The position numbers and the translations under genes are program-made. A stretch of 64,000 nt of DNA from Clostridium sp. AT4 (GTDB taxonomy: Bacteria; Bacillota; Clostridia; Lachnospirales; Lachnospiraceae), in contig NZ_LN999828.1 of assembly GCF_001517625.2 (NCBI RefSeq), positions 1,690,303 through 1,754,302 on the forward strand, written 5' to 3'. The number at the start of each line of letters is the position of its first letter. Position 1 is the stretch's first letter. Below, in pieces: positions 47,230 through 55,044 of this stretch. Below the pieces are notes generated by a model. It was not told where the DNA came from and searched no databases. It saw only the letters and a program-made list of their open reading frames with translations.

Positions 47230-47424
47230 TTATACCAGTCCAAGCAGCAGCGCTGCCGGAAAAGCCGCTAAAAAAGTCAGGGCCGATACGGCTGCCAGCA
47301 TCCCAAATGGCACTGCGATAAACATGATCAGTATGGTAAGATAGGGATGACGAAATGTAAATTTCTCGGCCCGGCGGTCAAAGGCAGCCTCTATTCTGCC
47401 AAATGCTCCTCTTCCTGTATTCAT
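47230..47424 (-). CDS. Small two-helix membrane protein upstream of kdp
   Basis: 64 residues beginning MNTGRGAFGRIEAAFDRRAE, then two closely spaced hydrophobic segments (YLTILIMFIAVPFGMLAAV and LTFLAAFPAALLLGLV). AAGGAGG is 8 bases before the ATG; a longer reading of eight codons includes that site. It is the first gene after the kdp regulatory region and 96 bases ahead of the kdpF-like gene. I do not recognise a family; a role in the Kdp system is suggested only by position. Confidence 0.6.
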   Translation of the reverse strand: MNTGRGAFGRIEAAFDRRAEKFTFRHPYLTILIMFIAVPFGMLAAVSALTFLAAFPAALLLGLV

Positions 47425-47482
47425 AATGCCTGCCTCCTTCCCGGTCATGGATCAGGAAGACGTTTTCCTGTCCTGTGTATGT

Positions 47483-47538
47483 ATCATAGCATGGGAGGGA
47501 TTAAGAGGGTAAAAGGGTCAGATGGCGGAGGATTAAGA
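47483..47538 (-). promoter_or_regulatory. Predicted kdp control region with direct repeats
   Basis: On the plus strand AGGGATTAAG (47496-47505) is followed directly by AGGGTAAAAG (47506-47515), a 10-base tandem repeat with 7 of 10 matches, and GGATTAAGA occurs twice, 32 bases apart (47498 and 47530). A minus-strand -10 TATGAT is at 47483-47488 with no consensus -35: the tandem repeats occupy that place. This is the layout of promoters activated by OmpR/PhoB-type regulators such as KdpE. Confidence 0.5.
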
Positions 47539-47550
47539 TTTTGTTAGGAT

Positions 47551-47589
47551 AAAAAATGACACCCGCCATTGCAGCGAGTGCCATTTTTT
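47551..47589. terminator. Terminator of metA
   Basis: AAAAAATG...CACCCGC pairs with GCGAGTG...CATTTTTT with two mismatches; a T-run follows on either strand. It separates the metA operon from the kdp control region. Confidence 0.8.
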
Positions 47590-47601
47590 ATACTTATCTT
47601 C

Positions 47602-48519
47602 CTACTCCTCACAATCCAGCAAATACGGCGTAATCTGGTACACATAAAAGTTCAGCCAGTTCGTATACAGCGTATTGGACGTATTTCTCCAGGTCAGCGC
47701 CGGAATGGAAAAGGGATCATTATTTTCATAGTAATTACAGGGAAGAGCAGGATCCAGCCCTTTCTTCAAATCCCTGTGGTATTCATTATTCAGCGTCATG
47801 CGGTCATATTCCGGATGGCCCTGGACAAAAATCTGCCGGCCATCCCGGCTCATAACCAGGAATACGCCGGCCTCATCGGACTCTGCCAGGATCATCAGTT
47901 CCGGATGCTTCCTTATGTCTTCTCTGCGGACCTCCGTATACCGGGAGTGCGGCGCTAAAAAGGTGTCATTTAAGCTTCTCACAAGAGGAACCTTCCGATC
48001 CAGAACTCTATGGCTGTAGATCCCTGACAGCTTGCTCTCCCTGCTGTATTTGGGAATCCCATAGTGATAATAAAGCCCAGCCTGAGCCCCCCAGCAGATA
48101 TGAAGGGTGGAGGTGACATGAGTCTTGCTCCACTCCATGATAACAGACAGCTCCTCCCAGTAATTCACTTCCTCATATTCCAGATTCTCCACCGGCGCAC
48201 CTGTGATGATCATTCCGTCAAATTTCTTCCTGCGGATGCTTTCAAAGGTAACATAAAATTTATTTAAATGACTGGCCGAAGTATTTTTTGAAACGTGGGT
48301 GGACAGCATGAGAAAGGTGCAGTCCACCTGCAGGGGAGTATTGGAAAGAGCCCTCAGAAGCTGGGTTTCCGTTTCTTCCTTTAAGGGCATCAGGTTTAAA
48401 ATCAAGATCTCCAAAGGCCGGATATCCTGCCTCATAGCTCTGTCTTCATCCATAATAAATATATTTTCTGATTCCAGGATTGCCTTTGCAGGCAGATCCC
48501 TCTGTACTTTGATCGGCAT
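47602..48519 (-). CDS. metA: Homoserine O-acyltransferase (predicted acetyl-CoA-specific)
   Basis: 305-residue cytosolic enzyme that acylates homoserine in methionine synthesis. The catalytic cysteine is C142 in LHICWGAQAG, and H235/E237 lie in VQGHPEYDR. Residue 111, which controls acyl-CoA choice in the MetA family (Gly for succinyl-CoA in E. coli, Glu for acetyl-CoA in Bacillus), is Glu in GAPVENLEYEEV, so O-acetylhomoserine is the predicted product. It follows ligA by 16 bases, which leaves no room for a SAM riboswitch. Confidence 0.94.
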   Translation of the reverse strand: MPIKVQRDLPAKAILESENIFIMDEDRAMRQDIRPLEILILNLMPLKEETETQLLRALSNTPLQVDCTFLMLSTHVSKNTSASHLNKFYVTFESIRRKKFDGMIITGAPVENLEYEEVNYWEELSVIMEWSKTHVTSTLHICWGAQAGLYYHYGIPKYSRESKLSGIYSHRVLDRKVPLVRSLNDTFLAPHSRYTEVRREDIRKHPELMILAESDEAGVFLVMSRDGRQIFVQGHPEYDRMTLNNEYHRDLKKGLDPALPCNYYENNDPFSIPALTWRNTSNTLYTNWLNFYVYQITPYLLDCEE

Positions 48520-48535
48520 ATAAACCCTCTCCCTC

Positions 48536-50488
48536 CTAGAGCATGTTCAGGAATTCTTTTTCTGAAATAATCGGAATCCCCAGCTCTTTTGCCTTTTTAT
48601 TTTTTGACGAATTAGATGTGGTGTCATTATTGATGAGATATGCGGTTTTGGAGGTTACGGAGCCGGATGCTTTGCCGCCCTTGCTTTCGATCAGCTCCTG
48701 GAGCTCCTTGCGGTTGGCAAAATGCTCCACCGATCCGGTAATTACAAAGGTAAGCCCTTCAAAGGGCTTTTCTCCCTCCTGCACCGGCTCCTCTTCTATG
48801 GACAGCTCCTCTAACAGCCGGTCTACCATATCATTATTTTTCTTATCTGCAAAATAATCCATCCACGCCCGGGCCAGCACCTCTCCGATCCCGTCCACAG
48901 CCGTCAGCTCCTCCAGACCGCTGTTTCGCATGGCTTTAAAATCATATCGGAAATGACGGCAGAGCATCTTTGCATTTGCCAGGCCGATTCCTGCGATTCC
49001 CAATCCGTAGATCACTCTGGGAAGGGTCGTTTGAGAAGCTTTCTTCACGGAAGCAATCAAATTGTCATAGGACTTCTGTCCAAAGCCCTCCATCTCTACG
49101 ATCGCATCTTTGTGAGCCTCCAGATGGAACATATCCGCATATTCGTGGATAAAGCCCATGCTGATAAATTTTTCCAGAGTCGCCTCTGAAAGTCCGTCAA
49201 TATTTAATGCATCCCTGCTTACAAACAGGGTAAAGCTTTTGATTTTCTTTGCCTGGCAGTCCGGATTGGTACAGTACAGACTCTTTACATCATTGATCTG
49301 CCGGATCTTTGTAGGACCCCCGCAGACCGGACAATGCTCCGGAATATGCTTCACGCCGCTGCGGGTCAAATTATCCGCAATCTGTGGAATGATCATATTG
49401 GCCTTATAGACGGTAATCCTATCCCCTTCTCCCAGCTCAAGGCTCTCCATAATGCTGATATTGTGAACGCTGGCCCTGCTCACCGTAGTTCCCTCCAGTT
49501 CCACAGGTTCAAACACAGCCACCGGATTGATCAGACCCGTTCTGGAGGCGCTCCACTCGATATAGGAAAGGGTGGTTTCCCGAACCTCATCCTGCCACTT
49601 AAATGCGATGGCATTGCGCGGAAATTTCGCCGTGCGTCCCAGTGACTCTCCGTATGCAATATCATCATAGAGAAGAACCAGGCCGTCTGAAGGGATATCA
49701 TTGTGCTCTGTCTCCTTCCCAAACCACTCGATCTTCTCAGGGAGATTTTCTGCTGTCACTTCCTCATAGTGAACCACTTCAAAGCCCTGGCTCTTTAGCC
49801 ATTCAAACTGGCATTTTCTGGAATTTTTAAAGTCAACTCCCTCAGCGCGCACCAGTGCAAATGCCTCAAAATGTACATTTCTTTCTGCTGTAATCTGACT
49901 GTTGAGCTGGCGTACGGAGCCGCTGCACAGATTTCTGGGGTTCTTGTATTTGGCGTCTGCATCCCCGATCTGGCTGTTAATCTTTTCAAAATCCGAATAT
50001 GTGATCACAGCTTCGCCCCTGAGCACCAGCTGCCCCTTATAGGCAATACTTAAAGGGATATTGGAAAATGCCCTTGCATTGGCTGTGATCACCTCCCCGA
50101 TCTCTCCGTTTCCTCTGGTTACTGCCTTGATTAAACTTCCGTTTTCATAGGTCAGTACAATGGTAAGCCCGTCCATTTTCCAGGAAAGAAGGCCTTTCTG
50201 GCTGCCAAGCCACTCCTGTAAATCCTCTGTGCTTTTTGTCTTATCAAGCGACAGCATAGGTGCCTCATGTGTTTCCTTGGGAAGCTCGCTTAAAACCTCA
50301 TAGCCTACCTGCTGGGTAGGGCTTCCCGACAAAATCACCCCTGTTTCCTCTTCCAGTGATGTCAGCTCATCATAGAGCCTGTCATATTCAAAATTGCTCA
50401 TAATCTCCCGGCTCTCCTGATAGTAAGCCTTTCCGGCTTCCTTAAGGACGGGAATCAATTCCTTCATTCTCTGGATTTTCGTTTCCAT
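48536..50488 (-). CDS. ligA: NAD+-dependent DNA ligase
   Basis: 650-residue ligase that seals nicks in replication and repair. Domain Ia has YDRLYDEL, the nucleotidyltransferase site is K104 in SWKMDGLTIV, the OB fold follows, then a four-cysteine zinc finger (CPVCGG and CTNPDC), helix-hairpin-helix repeats and a C-terminal BRCT domain (from about 575, FEGLTFVITGSVEHFANRKE). KMDGLT replaces the usual KLDGLA/V. It is slightly shorter than typical LigA (~670). A second ligA elsewhere in the genome cannot be excluded. Confidence 0.94.
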   Translation of the reverse strand: METKIQRMKELIPVLKEAGKAYYQESREIMSNFEYDRLYDELTSLEEETGVILSGSPTQQVGYEVLSELPKETHEAPMLSLDKTKSTEDLQEWLGSQKGLLSWKMDGLTIVLTYENGSLIKAVTRGNGEIGEVITANARAFSNIPLSIAYKGQLVLRGEAVITYSDFEKINSQIGDADAKYKNPRNLCSGSVRQLNSQITAERNVHFEAFALVRAEGVDFKNSRKCQFEWLKSQGFEVVHYEEVTAENLPEKIEWFGKETEHNDIPSDGLVLLYDDIAYGESLGRTAKFPRNAIAFKWQDEVRETTLSYIEWSASRTGLINPVAVFEPVELEGTTVSRASVHNISIMESLELGEGDRITVYKANMIIPQIADNLTRSGVKHIPEHCPVCGGPTKIRQINDVKSLYCTNPDCQAKKIKSFTLFVSRDALNIDGLSEATLEKFISMGFIHEYADMFHLEAHKDAIVEMEGFGQKSYDNLIASVKKASQTTLPRVIYGLGIAGIGLANAKMLCRHFRYDFKAMRNSGLEELTAVDGIGEVLARAWMDYFADKKNNDMVDRLLEELSIEEEPVQEGEKPFEGLTFVITGSVEHFANRKELQELIESKGGKASGSVTSKTAYLINNDTTSNSSKNKKAKELGIPIISEKEFLNML

Positions 50489-50511
50489 TCACTTCTCCTG
50501 TCTGTTTCGCA

Positions 50512-51285
50512 TTATTTATTTTTAAGTCTTAAATCTCTTTCGGACAAACTGTTTGACTGTTCAAGCTGCGCCAGAAGCGTCCTGTATTCCTCTCCTGTTA
50601 TTTCCCTGAAAGAACCTTCCTTTAAGTTTCCCAGACGAATATTCATAATCCGCACCCGTTTCAGAGTGCGCACATGGCAGCCGCAGGCCTCACACATTCT
50701 CCGGATCTGCCGGTTTAAGCCCTGAGTCAGTATGATAGAAAAACTTTTATCCCCTGTTTTCCTTACCTTACAGGGCAGTGTCTTTCGTTCCAGCTCAGCC
50801 AGCCACAGGCCGGACGCCATTTTTTCCAGAAACTCCTCCGTAACCGGGCGGTCTATGGTTACCTCATACTCCTTTTCATGCCCATTGCTGCAGCGCATGA
50901 TTTTATTTACCAGATCCCCCTGATTGGTCATCAGCAGAAGTCCCTGGGAATCCTTATCCAGACGGCCGATGGGATAAATTCGCTCCGGATATGCCAGAAA
51001 TTCCACAATGTTTTGTGCCCTGTCTTTATCAGAGGTAGTGCATACAATCCCTCTGGGCTTATTTACCGCTAAAAGCACCTGTCTGGGAGTTTTTTCCTTT
51101 TCCCCTGCTTTTCCCACAATCCGGCCGCCGCAGACCACACGCTGGCCCTCAGACACCTTCTGGCCTGTTACAGCCGGTCTTCCGTCCACCAGGATCTTTC
51201 CTTCCTCAATCAGACGATCTGCTTCCCGTCTGGAACAGACGCCCATGCGGCTCAGCCATTTATTTAAACGTTCTTCCACAGGCAT
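50512..51285 (-). CDS. rRNA pseudouridine synthase (RluF/RsuA family)
   Basis: 257 residues. An N-terminal S4 RNA-binding domain (RLNKWLSRMGVCSRREADRL) and the catalytic domain with Asp in YPIGRLDKDSQGLLLMTN and the late motif GLNRQIRRMCEACG. The similarity is to RluF, which modifies 23S rRNA, more than to RsuA. It is the first gene of the rluF-ligA-metA operon and has a good promoter upstream; GGGAGGG adjoins the ATG. Confidence 0.92.
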   Translation of the reverse strand: MPVEERLNKWLSRMGVCSRREADRLIEEGKILVDGRPAVTGQKVSEGQRVVCGGRIVGKAGEKEKTPRQVLLAVNKPRGIVCTTSDKDRAQNIVEFLAYPERIYPIGRLDKDSQGLLLMTNQGDLVNKIMRCSNGHEKEYEVTIDRPVTEEFLEKMASGLWLAELERKTLPCKVRKTGDKSFSIILTQGLNRQIRRMCEACGCHVRTLKRVRIMNIRLGNLKEGSFREITGEEYRTLLAQLEQSNSLSERDLRLKNK

Positions 51286-51330
51286 CCCTCCCTTTTCATC
51301 AAAACTTTCACAACTATCATATGTTCCATC

Positions 51331-51359
51331 AGTATATCATCAATTCCACATTCAGGCAA
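51331..51359 (-). promoter_or_regulatory. Sigma-A promoter of the rluF-ligA-metA operon
   Basis: Minus strand TTGCCT (51354-51359), 17 bases, extended -10 TGATATACT with TATACT at 51331-51336, about 46 bases before the rluF-like ATG. Confidence 0.65.
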
Positions 51360-51611
51360 CAAAAGGCCTTTGCTTCTGTATTTGCCGCCTGCGGCAGAGC
51401 CAAATAAGGATATGAGAAAACAGGCGCAGATCCAATTAGCCGGTTTTGAACGAAAAATGCTTGTAAATGGATTAGGCGAACAGATTTTCTACAGGTATTG
51501 CAGCAGCTTTCAAGGATTCAGCCGGGGCATTTTCACAACGGAGCGCTTCATGTGGGGAACAAAACCGTACTGTACATGGAATCTGTATAGCGTAAAACCC
51601 GCAAATGCAAT

Positions 51612-51657
51612 AAGCGAAAAAGCGTCCGGTCAAACGTATCCTGACGCTTTTTCGCTT
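51612..51657. terminator. Long hairpin downstream of queA
   Basis: Perfect 15-base stem AAGCGAAAAAGCGTC/GACGCTTTTTCGCTT with a 16-base loop, 29 bases beyond the queA stop. The T-run is inside the stem rather than after it, so termination may be imperfect; it could serve either strand. Confidence 0.65.
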
Positions 51658-51686
51658 AACTTTCTTTCATCCCGGCCGTTTTTTCC

Positions 51687-52724
51687 TTACTCCTGACCAT
51701 TCACAATAAACATCGCATCCCCAAAGGAGAAGAAACGATACCGCTCCCGGATGGCCTCCTCATAAGCATTCAGGATATGCTCTCTTCCGGCCAGAGCGCT
51801 GACCAGCATTACCAAAGTAGATTCCGGCAGATGGAAATTGGTGATCAGGGCATCCAGGATTTTAAAACGGTAGCCCGGATAAATGAAAATATCGGTCCAG
51901 CCTGTTTTTGCCTGCAAAATGCCGTCCTCGGTAGAAGCAGATTCCACGGTACGGCAGCTGGTAGTGCCCACGCAGATCACTCTTCCTCCCGCTGCTTTAG
52001 TGTCATTCACCTTTTTAGCCTCTGATTCCTCTACCACATAAAACTCAGAATGCATATGGTGATCAAGGACATTTTCCACCTTAACCGGACGGAAGGTGCC
52101 AAGGCCCACATGAAGGGTCACATGAGCAATCTTAACTCCCATATCCTCAATCTGCTTTAACAACTCCTTTGTAAAATGGAGTCCTGCTGTGGGAGCCGCC
52201 GCAGAACCCTCGTGAACTGCATATACCGTCTGATAGCGGTTTTTATCCTTTAACTGATGGGTGATATAAGGCGGAAGGGGCATCTGTCCCAGCTGGTCTA
52301 AAATTTCCTCAAAAATGCCCTCATAGGAAAACTGAATCAGGCGGTTTCCGTCATCTACAGTCTCCAAAACCGTTCCTGTAAGAAGCCCGCCTCCAAAGTC
52401 AATGACCGTTCCCGGCTTTGCCTTCTTCCCCGGTTTTACCAGAGTTTCCCAAATATCATTCTCCCTTCTTTTTAACAGAAGAAGTTCTATTTTTGCCCCC
52501 GTATCCTTCTTTACGCCAAACAATCGGGCAGGAATAACCTTGGTGTCATTGATCACCAGACAGTCTCCGGGACGGAGATAATTTACAATATCCTTAAATA
52601 CTCTGTGTTCAATCGCCCCTGTGTTCTTATCCAGCACCAGAAGCCTTGATGAAGATCTGTCCTCTAAGGGATCCTGAGCGATCAGCTCCTGAGGCAGATC
52701 AAAATAAAAATCCTTTACATCCAT
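51687..52724 (-). CDS. queA: S-adenosylmethionine:tRNA ribosyltransferase-isomerase
   Basis: 345-residue cytosolic enzyme of queuosine synthesis that transfers ribose from SAM to preQ1 in tRNA, giving epoxyqueuosine. Family motifs [15 protein letters not shown], the central [20 protein letters not shown] and [15 protein letters not shown] are intact; length is normal. It lies 40 bases after the membrane-anchored protein gene and may be co-transcribed with it. No other queuosine genes are in the window. Confidence 0.96.
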   Translation of the reverse strand: MDVKDFYFDLPQELIAQDPLEDRSSSRLLVLDKNTGAIEHRVFKDIVNYLRPGDCLVINDTKVIPARLFGVKKDTGAKIELLLLKRRENDIWETLVKPGKKAKPGTVIDFGGGLLTGTVLETVDDGNRLIQFSYEGIFEEILDQLGQMPLPPYITHQLKDKNRYQTVYAVHEGSAAAPTAGLHFTKELLKQIEDMGVKIAHVTLHVGLGTFRPVKVENVLDHHMHSEFYVVEESEAKKVNDTKAAGGRVICVGTTSCRTVESASTEDGILQAKTGWTDIFIYPGYRFKILDALITNFHLPESTLVMLVSALAGREHILNAYEEAIRERYRFFSFGDAMFIVNGQE

Positions 52725-52764
52725 GATCGTTTTTCCTCCAAACGGCGCAGTATGCGCCTGTGTT

Positions 52765-53787
52765 TTATTCTATACTGACTGAAGCCTCGGACTCGCTCTG
52801 GCTTTCCTGAACCGTCTGCTCCGGTGCTGTTTCTTCACCTGAACTCTGTGTATCTGCCTCTGCTTCAGCTTCTCCTGATCCGGCTTCTTCCGCTGCTTCC
52901 TGAGATTCCGGACTGTCCGTGGAAATTCCTCCCTCCAGAATCTGTACCTGGCTGTCAGAGCCTTCCTGTGCGCTGTCATCCCCTGTGACGATCGCGCCGT
53001 TGCTTAAGCCCTTATAAACGCCTGCTAAAAGCGTATCGGACTCTATGGCCTCTTTTAATTCTGCCTTTACCTGCCGATTGAGGAGCCGTACCCCCTCAGT
53101 CCGGTTCTGCTCTGCCACATAATCGGCTTCCTCGCCAATGACATTTTCCCGGATTTTATAGCTTCCGCTCTCATCCTTTGCCACGTAGCACCACATGATG
53201 CCCGGAGCCAGGGTATCAACCCGGTTAAACTTCACATCATAGGTCACATAAACCACAAAGGAATCCTCTGTAAGCCCCTTTCTGGTATAACAGGTCACAT
53301 CCTGATAATCCTGCACATATACGGCTTCTTCCTTCAAGGCCTTTTTATAATAGTCCATGTTTCCGTCATCGGCCTTTCCAAAAACCTGATAGAGCGCAGC
53401 CGGATCCTGATCGATCTTTGCCTGAAAATAGGCTCCTACTACTTCGTTTACCTGCGGATAGGCATCCTTTTCCAGATCATACGCAGAAAAATCCGTCACT
53501 GTCTCTGCTTCTGAGCCGTTTTCTTCTGCCAATGAAGCTTCTGAAGGCTCATCCGCCTCTGCTGCCTCAGAGGTCTGCTCCTCTGTGCCGTGACTCACAT
53601 CCTCGCCCAGAATCTCAATTACGCCATCCTGGTGTGTGCCGTCCTTCCCCGCAAAATGGGATACCATAAGAGAACCTGCAGCCAGGACTGCCAAAACCGC
53701 AGCTGCAGCAGCTCCCAGCTTTACATATCTGCTTTTATCATCTCCGGGCCCTTTATAGCTTGATTTCCATTTAACCCTGCGCTTCAT
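52765..53787 (-). CDS. Membrane-anchored acidic protein with NTF2-like region
   Basis: 340 residues, not assigned to a named family. A basic N-terminus ([18 protein letters not shown]) is followed by one membrane helix (about 23-47), an acidic Glu/Ser-rich linker, a folded domain (about 100-240, [19 protein letters not shown] and [17 protein letters not shown]) that resembles NTF2-like lipoprotein domains, and a disordered C-terminus rich in Glu, Ser and Ala. Topology suggests an extracellular folded domain. Own promoter upstream; queA follows. Function unknown. Confidence 0.75.
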   Translation of the reverse strand: MKRRVKWKSSYKGPGDDKSRYVKLGAAAAAVLAVLAAGSLMVSHFAGKDGTHQDGVIEILGEDVSHGTEEQTSEAAEADEPSEASLAEENGSEAETVTDFSAYDLEKDAYPQVNEVVGAYFQAKIDQDPAALYQVFGKADDGNMDYYKKALKEEAVYVQDYQDVTCYTRKGLTEDSFVVYVTYDVKFNRVDTLAPGIMWCYVAKDESGSYKIRENVIGEEADYVAEQNRTEGVRLLNRQVKAELKEAIESDTLLAGVYKGLSNGAIVTGDDSAQEGSDSQVQILEGGISTDSPESQEAAEEAGSGEAEAEADTQSSGEETAPEQTVQESQSESEASVSIE

Positions 53788-53833
53788 CCTCTGACCTCCG
53801 TTTCAGGCCCCGTAAAGGCCGTATCTCCGCTCT

Positions 53834-53862
53834 ATTCTAGCAAAAAGGGATTCAAATTGCAA
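53834..53862 (-). promoter_or_regulatory. Predicted promoter of the membrane-anchored protein gene
   Basis: Minus strand TTGCAA (53857-53862), 17 bases, TAGAAT (53834-53839), 46 bases before the start codon. It abuts the terminator hairpin of the tRNA. Confidence 0.6.
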
Positions 53863-53900
53863 CAGAAAAACCAGGAGGACACGCCCCCTGGTTTCTCTGT
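53862..53900 (-). terminator. Terminator of the tRNA-Arg gene
   Basis: Stem ACAGA-AAACCAGG / CCTGGTTT-TCTGT around an 11-base loop; read leftward a U-rich segment (TTTTTCTG) follows. About 26 bases beyond the tRNA. Confidence 0.7.
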
Positions 53901-53925
53901 GTAATGCAGAATAAGGTATCAAAAA

Positions 53926-53997
53926 TGCGTCTGATAGGAATCGAACCTACGCACGCGGCTCCGGAGGCCACTGCTCTATCCACTGAGCTACAGACGC
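53926..53997 (-). tRNA. tRNA-Arg(CCG)
   Basis: 72 bases fold as a cloverleaf: acceptor stem GCGTCTG/CAGACGC, D arm GCTC/GAGC, anticodon stem GTGGC/GCCGC with loop CTCCGGA (anticodon CCG, reads the arginine codon CGG), T arm GTAGG-TTCGATT-CCTAT, discriminator A. CCA is not encoded. A TATAAT-like box (complement of 54004-54009) lies just upstream. Confidence 0.95.
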
Positions 53998-54107
53998 ATC
54001 TCTATTATATTACTATACTTTTTAAAAAACTGCAACTACTTTTTTTATTTCCAATCTTGTTTTCCGATCTTTTTTATCTCTTTTCCAATGAATTACCATT
54101 TTTTTCC

Positions 54108-54135
54108 TTGACATACGAAAAAATTATGCTAAAAT
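54108..54135 (+). promoter_or_regulatory. Sigma-A promoter of the 3D-domain protein gene
   Basis: TTGACA (54108-54113), 16 bases, extended -10 TGCTAAAAT ending at 54135. The leader is about 90 bases and AT-rich. Confidence 0.7.
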
Positions 54136-54230
54136 GGCATTTGTTGCTCATATATTACAAAAGTGTTAAATATTATTATTATTGTGTTAAGCATTGATTG
54201 CAATTATGAACGCATGGAGGTTATTTTATA

Positions 54231-54962
54231 ATGAAGATACGACATTTACTCACCGGACTGGCAATAATGATTTCCTTTATGTCTGCCTCTGCCTTCACTG
54301 CTCTGGCAGCTCCTGCAAAGGGCCGCTTTGAAGAAGTGACTGAGCACACCATCACCGGCTGGGCCTATGACAGCGATGAGCCGGATGAGGCGCTGAATGT
54401 AAATATTACGATCAAAAATGAAGAAACAGGAAAAGAAGTCTTAAATCAATCCGTAAAGGCCGAAGAATTCCGCCAGGAGCTGCTCGATGACGATAAAGGC
54501 AACGGAAATCATGGCTTTACTCTGAATGTGGACTGGCCCTCCTTCGGCGACGGCTCCTATATCATCGAGGCTACGGTAGACGGACGCACTTTTTCCAACA
54601 CAAGAACCTACACCTATGGAAATCCGGATGCAGTAAAGAAAGAAGCTGATTCTAAAGCCTCCTCTTCTGTCCGCTCCCTGGGAATCTTTAAGACCACTGG
54701 CTACTGTCCCTGCAAAAGCTGTTCCGGCGGCTGGGGCCGTCATACCAGTACAGGCGCCGTGGCTACTGCCGGGCATACCATTGCAGTCGACCCTTCTGTG
54801 GTACCCTACGGCTCCAAAATCATGATCAACGGCGTCGTATATACCGCAGAAGACAAAGGTGGCGGAGTCCGGGGCCACCACATCGATATTTTCTACGATA
54901 CACATTCCGAATCCAAGCATCACGGCGTTCAGAATACAGAAGTTTTTCTGGTAGCAGCATAA
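54231..54962 (+). CDS. Secreted 3D-domain protein (putative peptidoglycan-active)
   Basis: 243 residues. A cleavable signal peptide (to about residue 26, ASAFTALAAP), an N-terminal beta-rich domain of about 100 residues (TGWAYDSDEPDEALNV, GFTLNVDWPSFGDGSY), a short linker, and a C-terminal 3D domain (about 150-243) named for its three conserved aspartates, seen here in VDPSVVPYGS, AEDKGGG and HHIDIFYD. 3D domains are double-psi barrels related to MltA and spore or Rpf-type wall lytic enzymes. GGAGG precedes the ATG by about 8 bases. Cell-wall remodelling is the likely role; substrate unproven. Confidence 0.85.
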   Translation: MKIRHLLTGLAIMISFMSASAFTALAAPAKGRFEEVTEHTITGWAYDSDEPDEALNVNITIKNEETGKEVLNQSVKAEEFRQELLDDDKGNGNHGFTLNVDWPSFGDGSYIIEATVDGRTFSNTRTYTYGNPDAVKKEADSKASSSVRSLGIFKTTGYCPCKSCSGGWGRHTSTGAVATAGHTIAVDPSVVPYGSKIMINGVVYTAEDKGGGVRGHHIDIFYDTHSESKHHGVQNTEVFLVAA

Positions 54963-54988
54963 CCCATATCAGACCACTCACTCACAAA

Positions 54989-55037
54989 AACAGCAGGCTT
55001 ATCTGAGAAATACTCCCAGATGAGCCTGCTGTTTTTT
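54989..55037. terminator. Bidirectional terminator between 3D and SpoIID-like genes
   Basis: Stem AACAGCAGGCT...ATCTG/CAGAT...AGCCTGCTGTT followed by TTTTTT on the plus strand; A-rich on the other side, so it can serve both convergent genes. Confidence 0.85.
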
Positions 55038-55044
55038 CTGTTAT

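Larger units (their letters stand above)
51286..51686. other. 400-base region between the rluF-like and queA genes
   Basis: It holds the rluF promoter, a GC hairpin (TGCCGC/GCGGCA at 51383-51396 flanked by TATTTG/CAAATA) and the hairpin at 51612-51657. A plus-strand reading frame of about 95 codons from ATG 51412 spans the middle but has a poor ribosome site, no recognisable domain and runs into the hairpin. It may be a gene remnant or a small RNA; I do not call a protein. Confidence 0.35.

Noticed and set aside
48520-48535. SAM riboswitch expected before metA
   Set aside because: Only 16 bases separate ligA and metA, so no riboswitch can fit there.
51370-51696. 108-codon plus-strand frame between the rluF-like and queA genes
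   Set aside because: Poor ribosome site, low-complexity aromatic/basic product and it runs through a terminator-like hairpin into the convergent queA gene; described only as part of the intergenic region.
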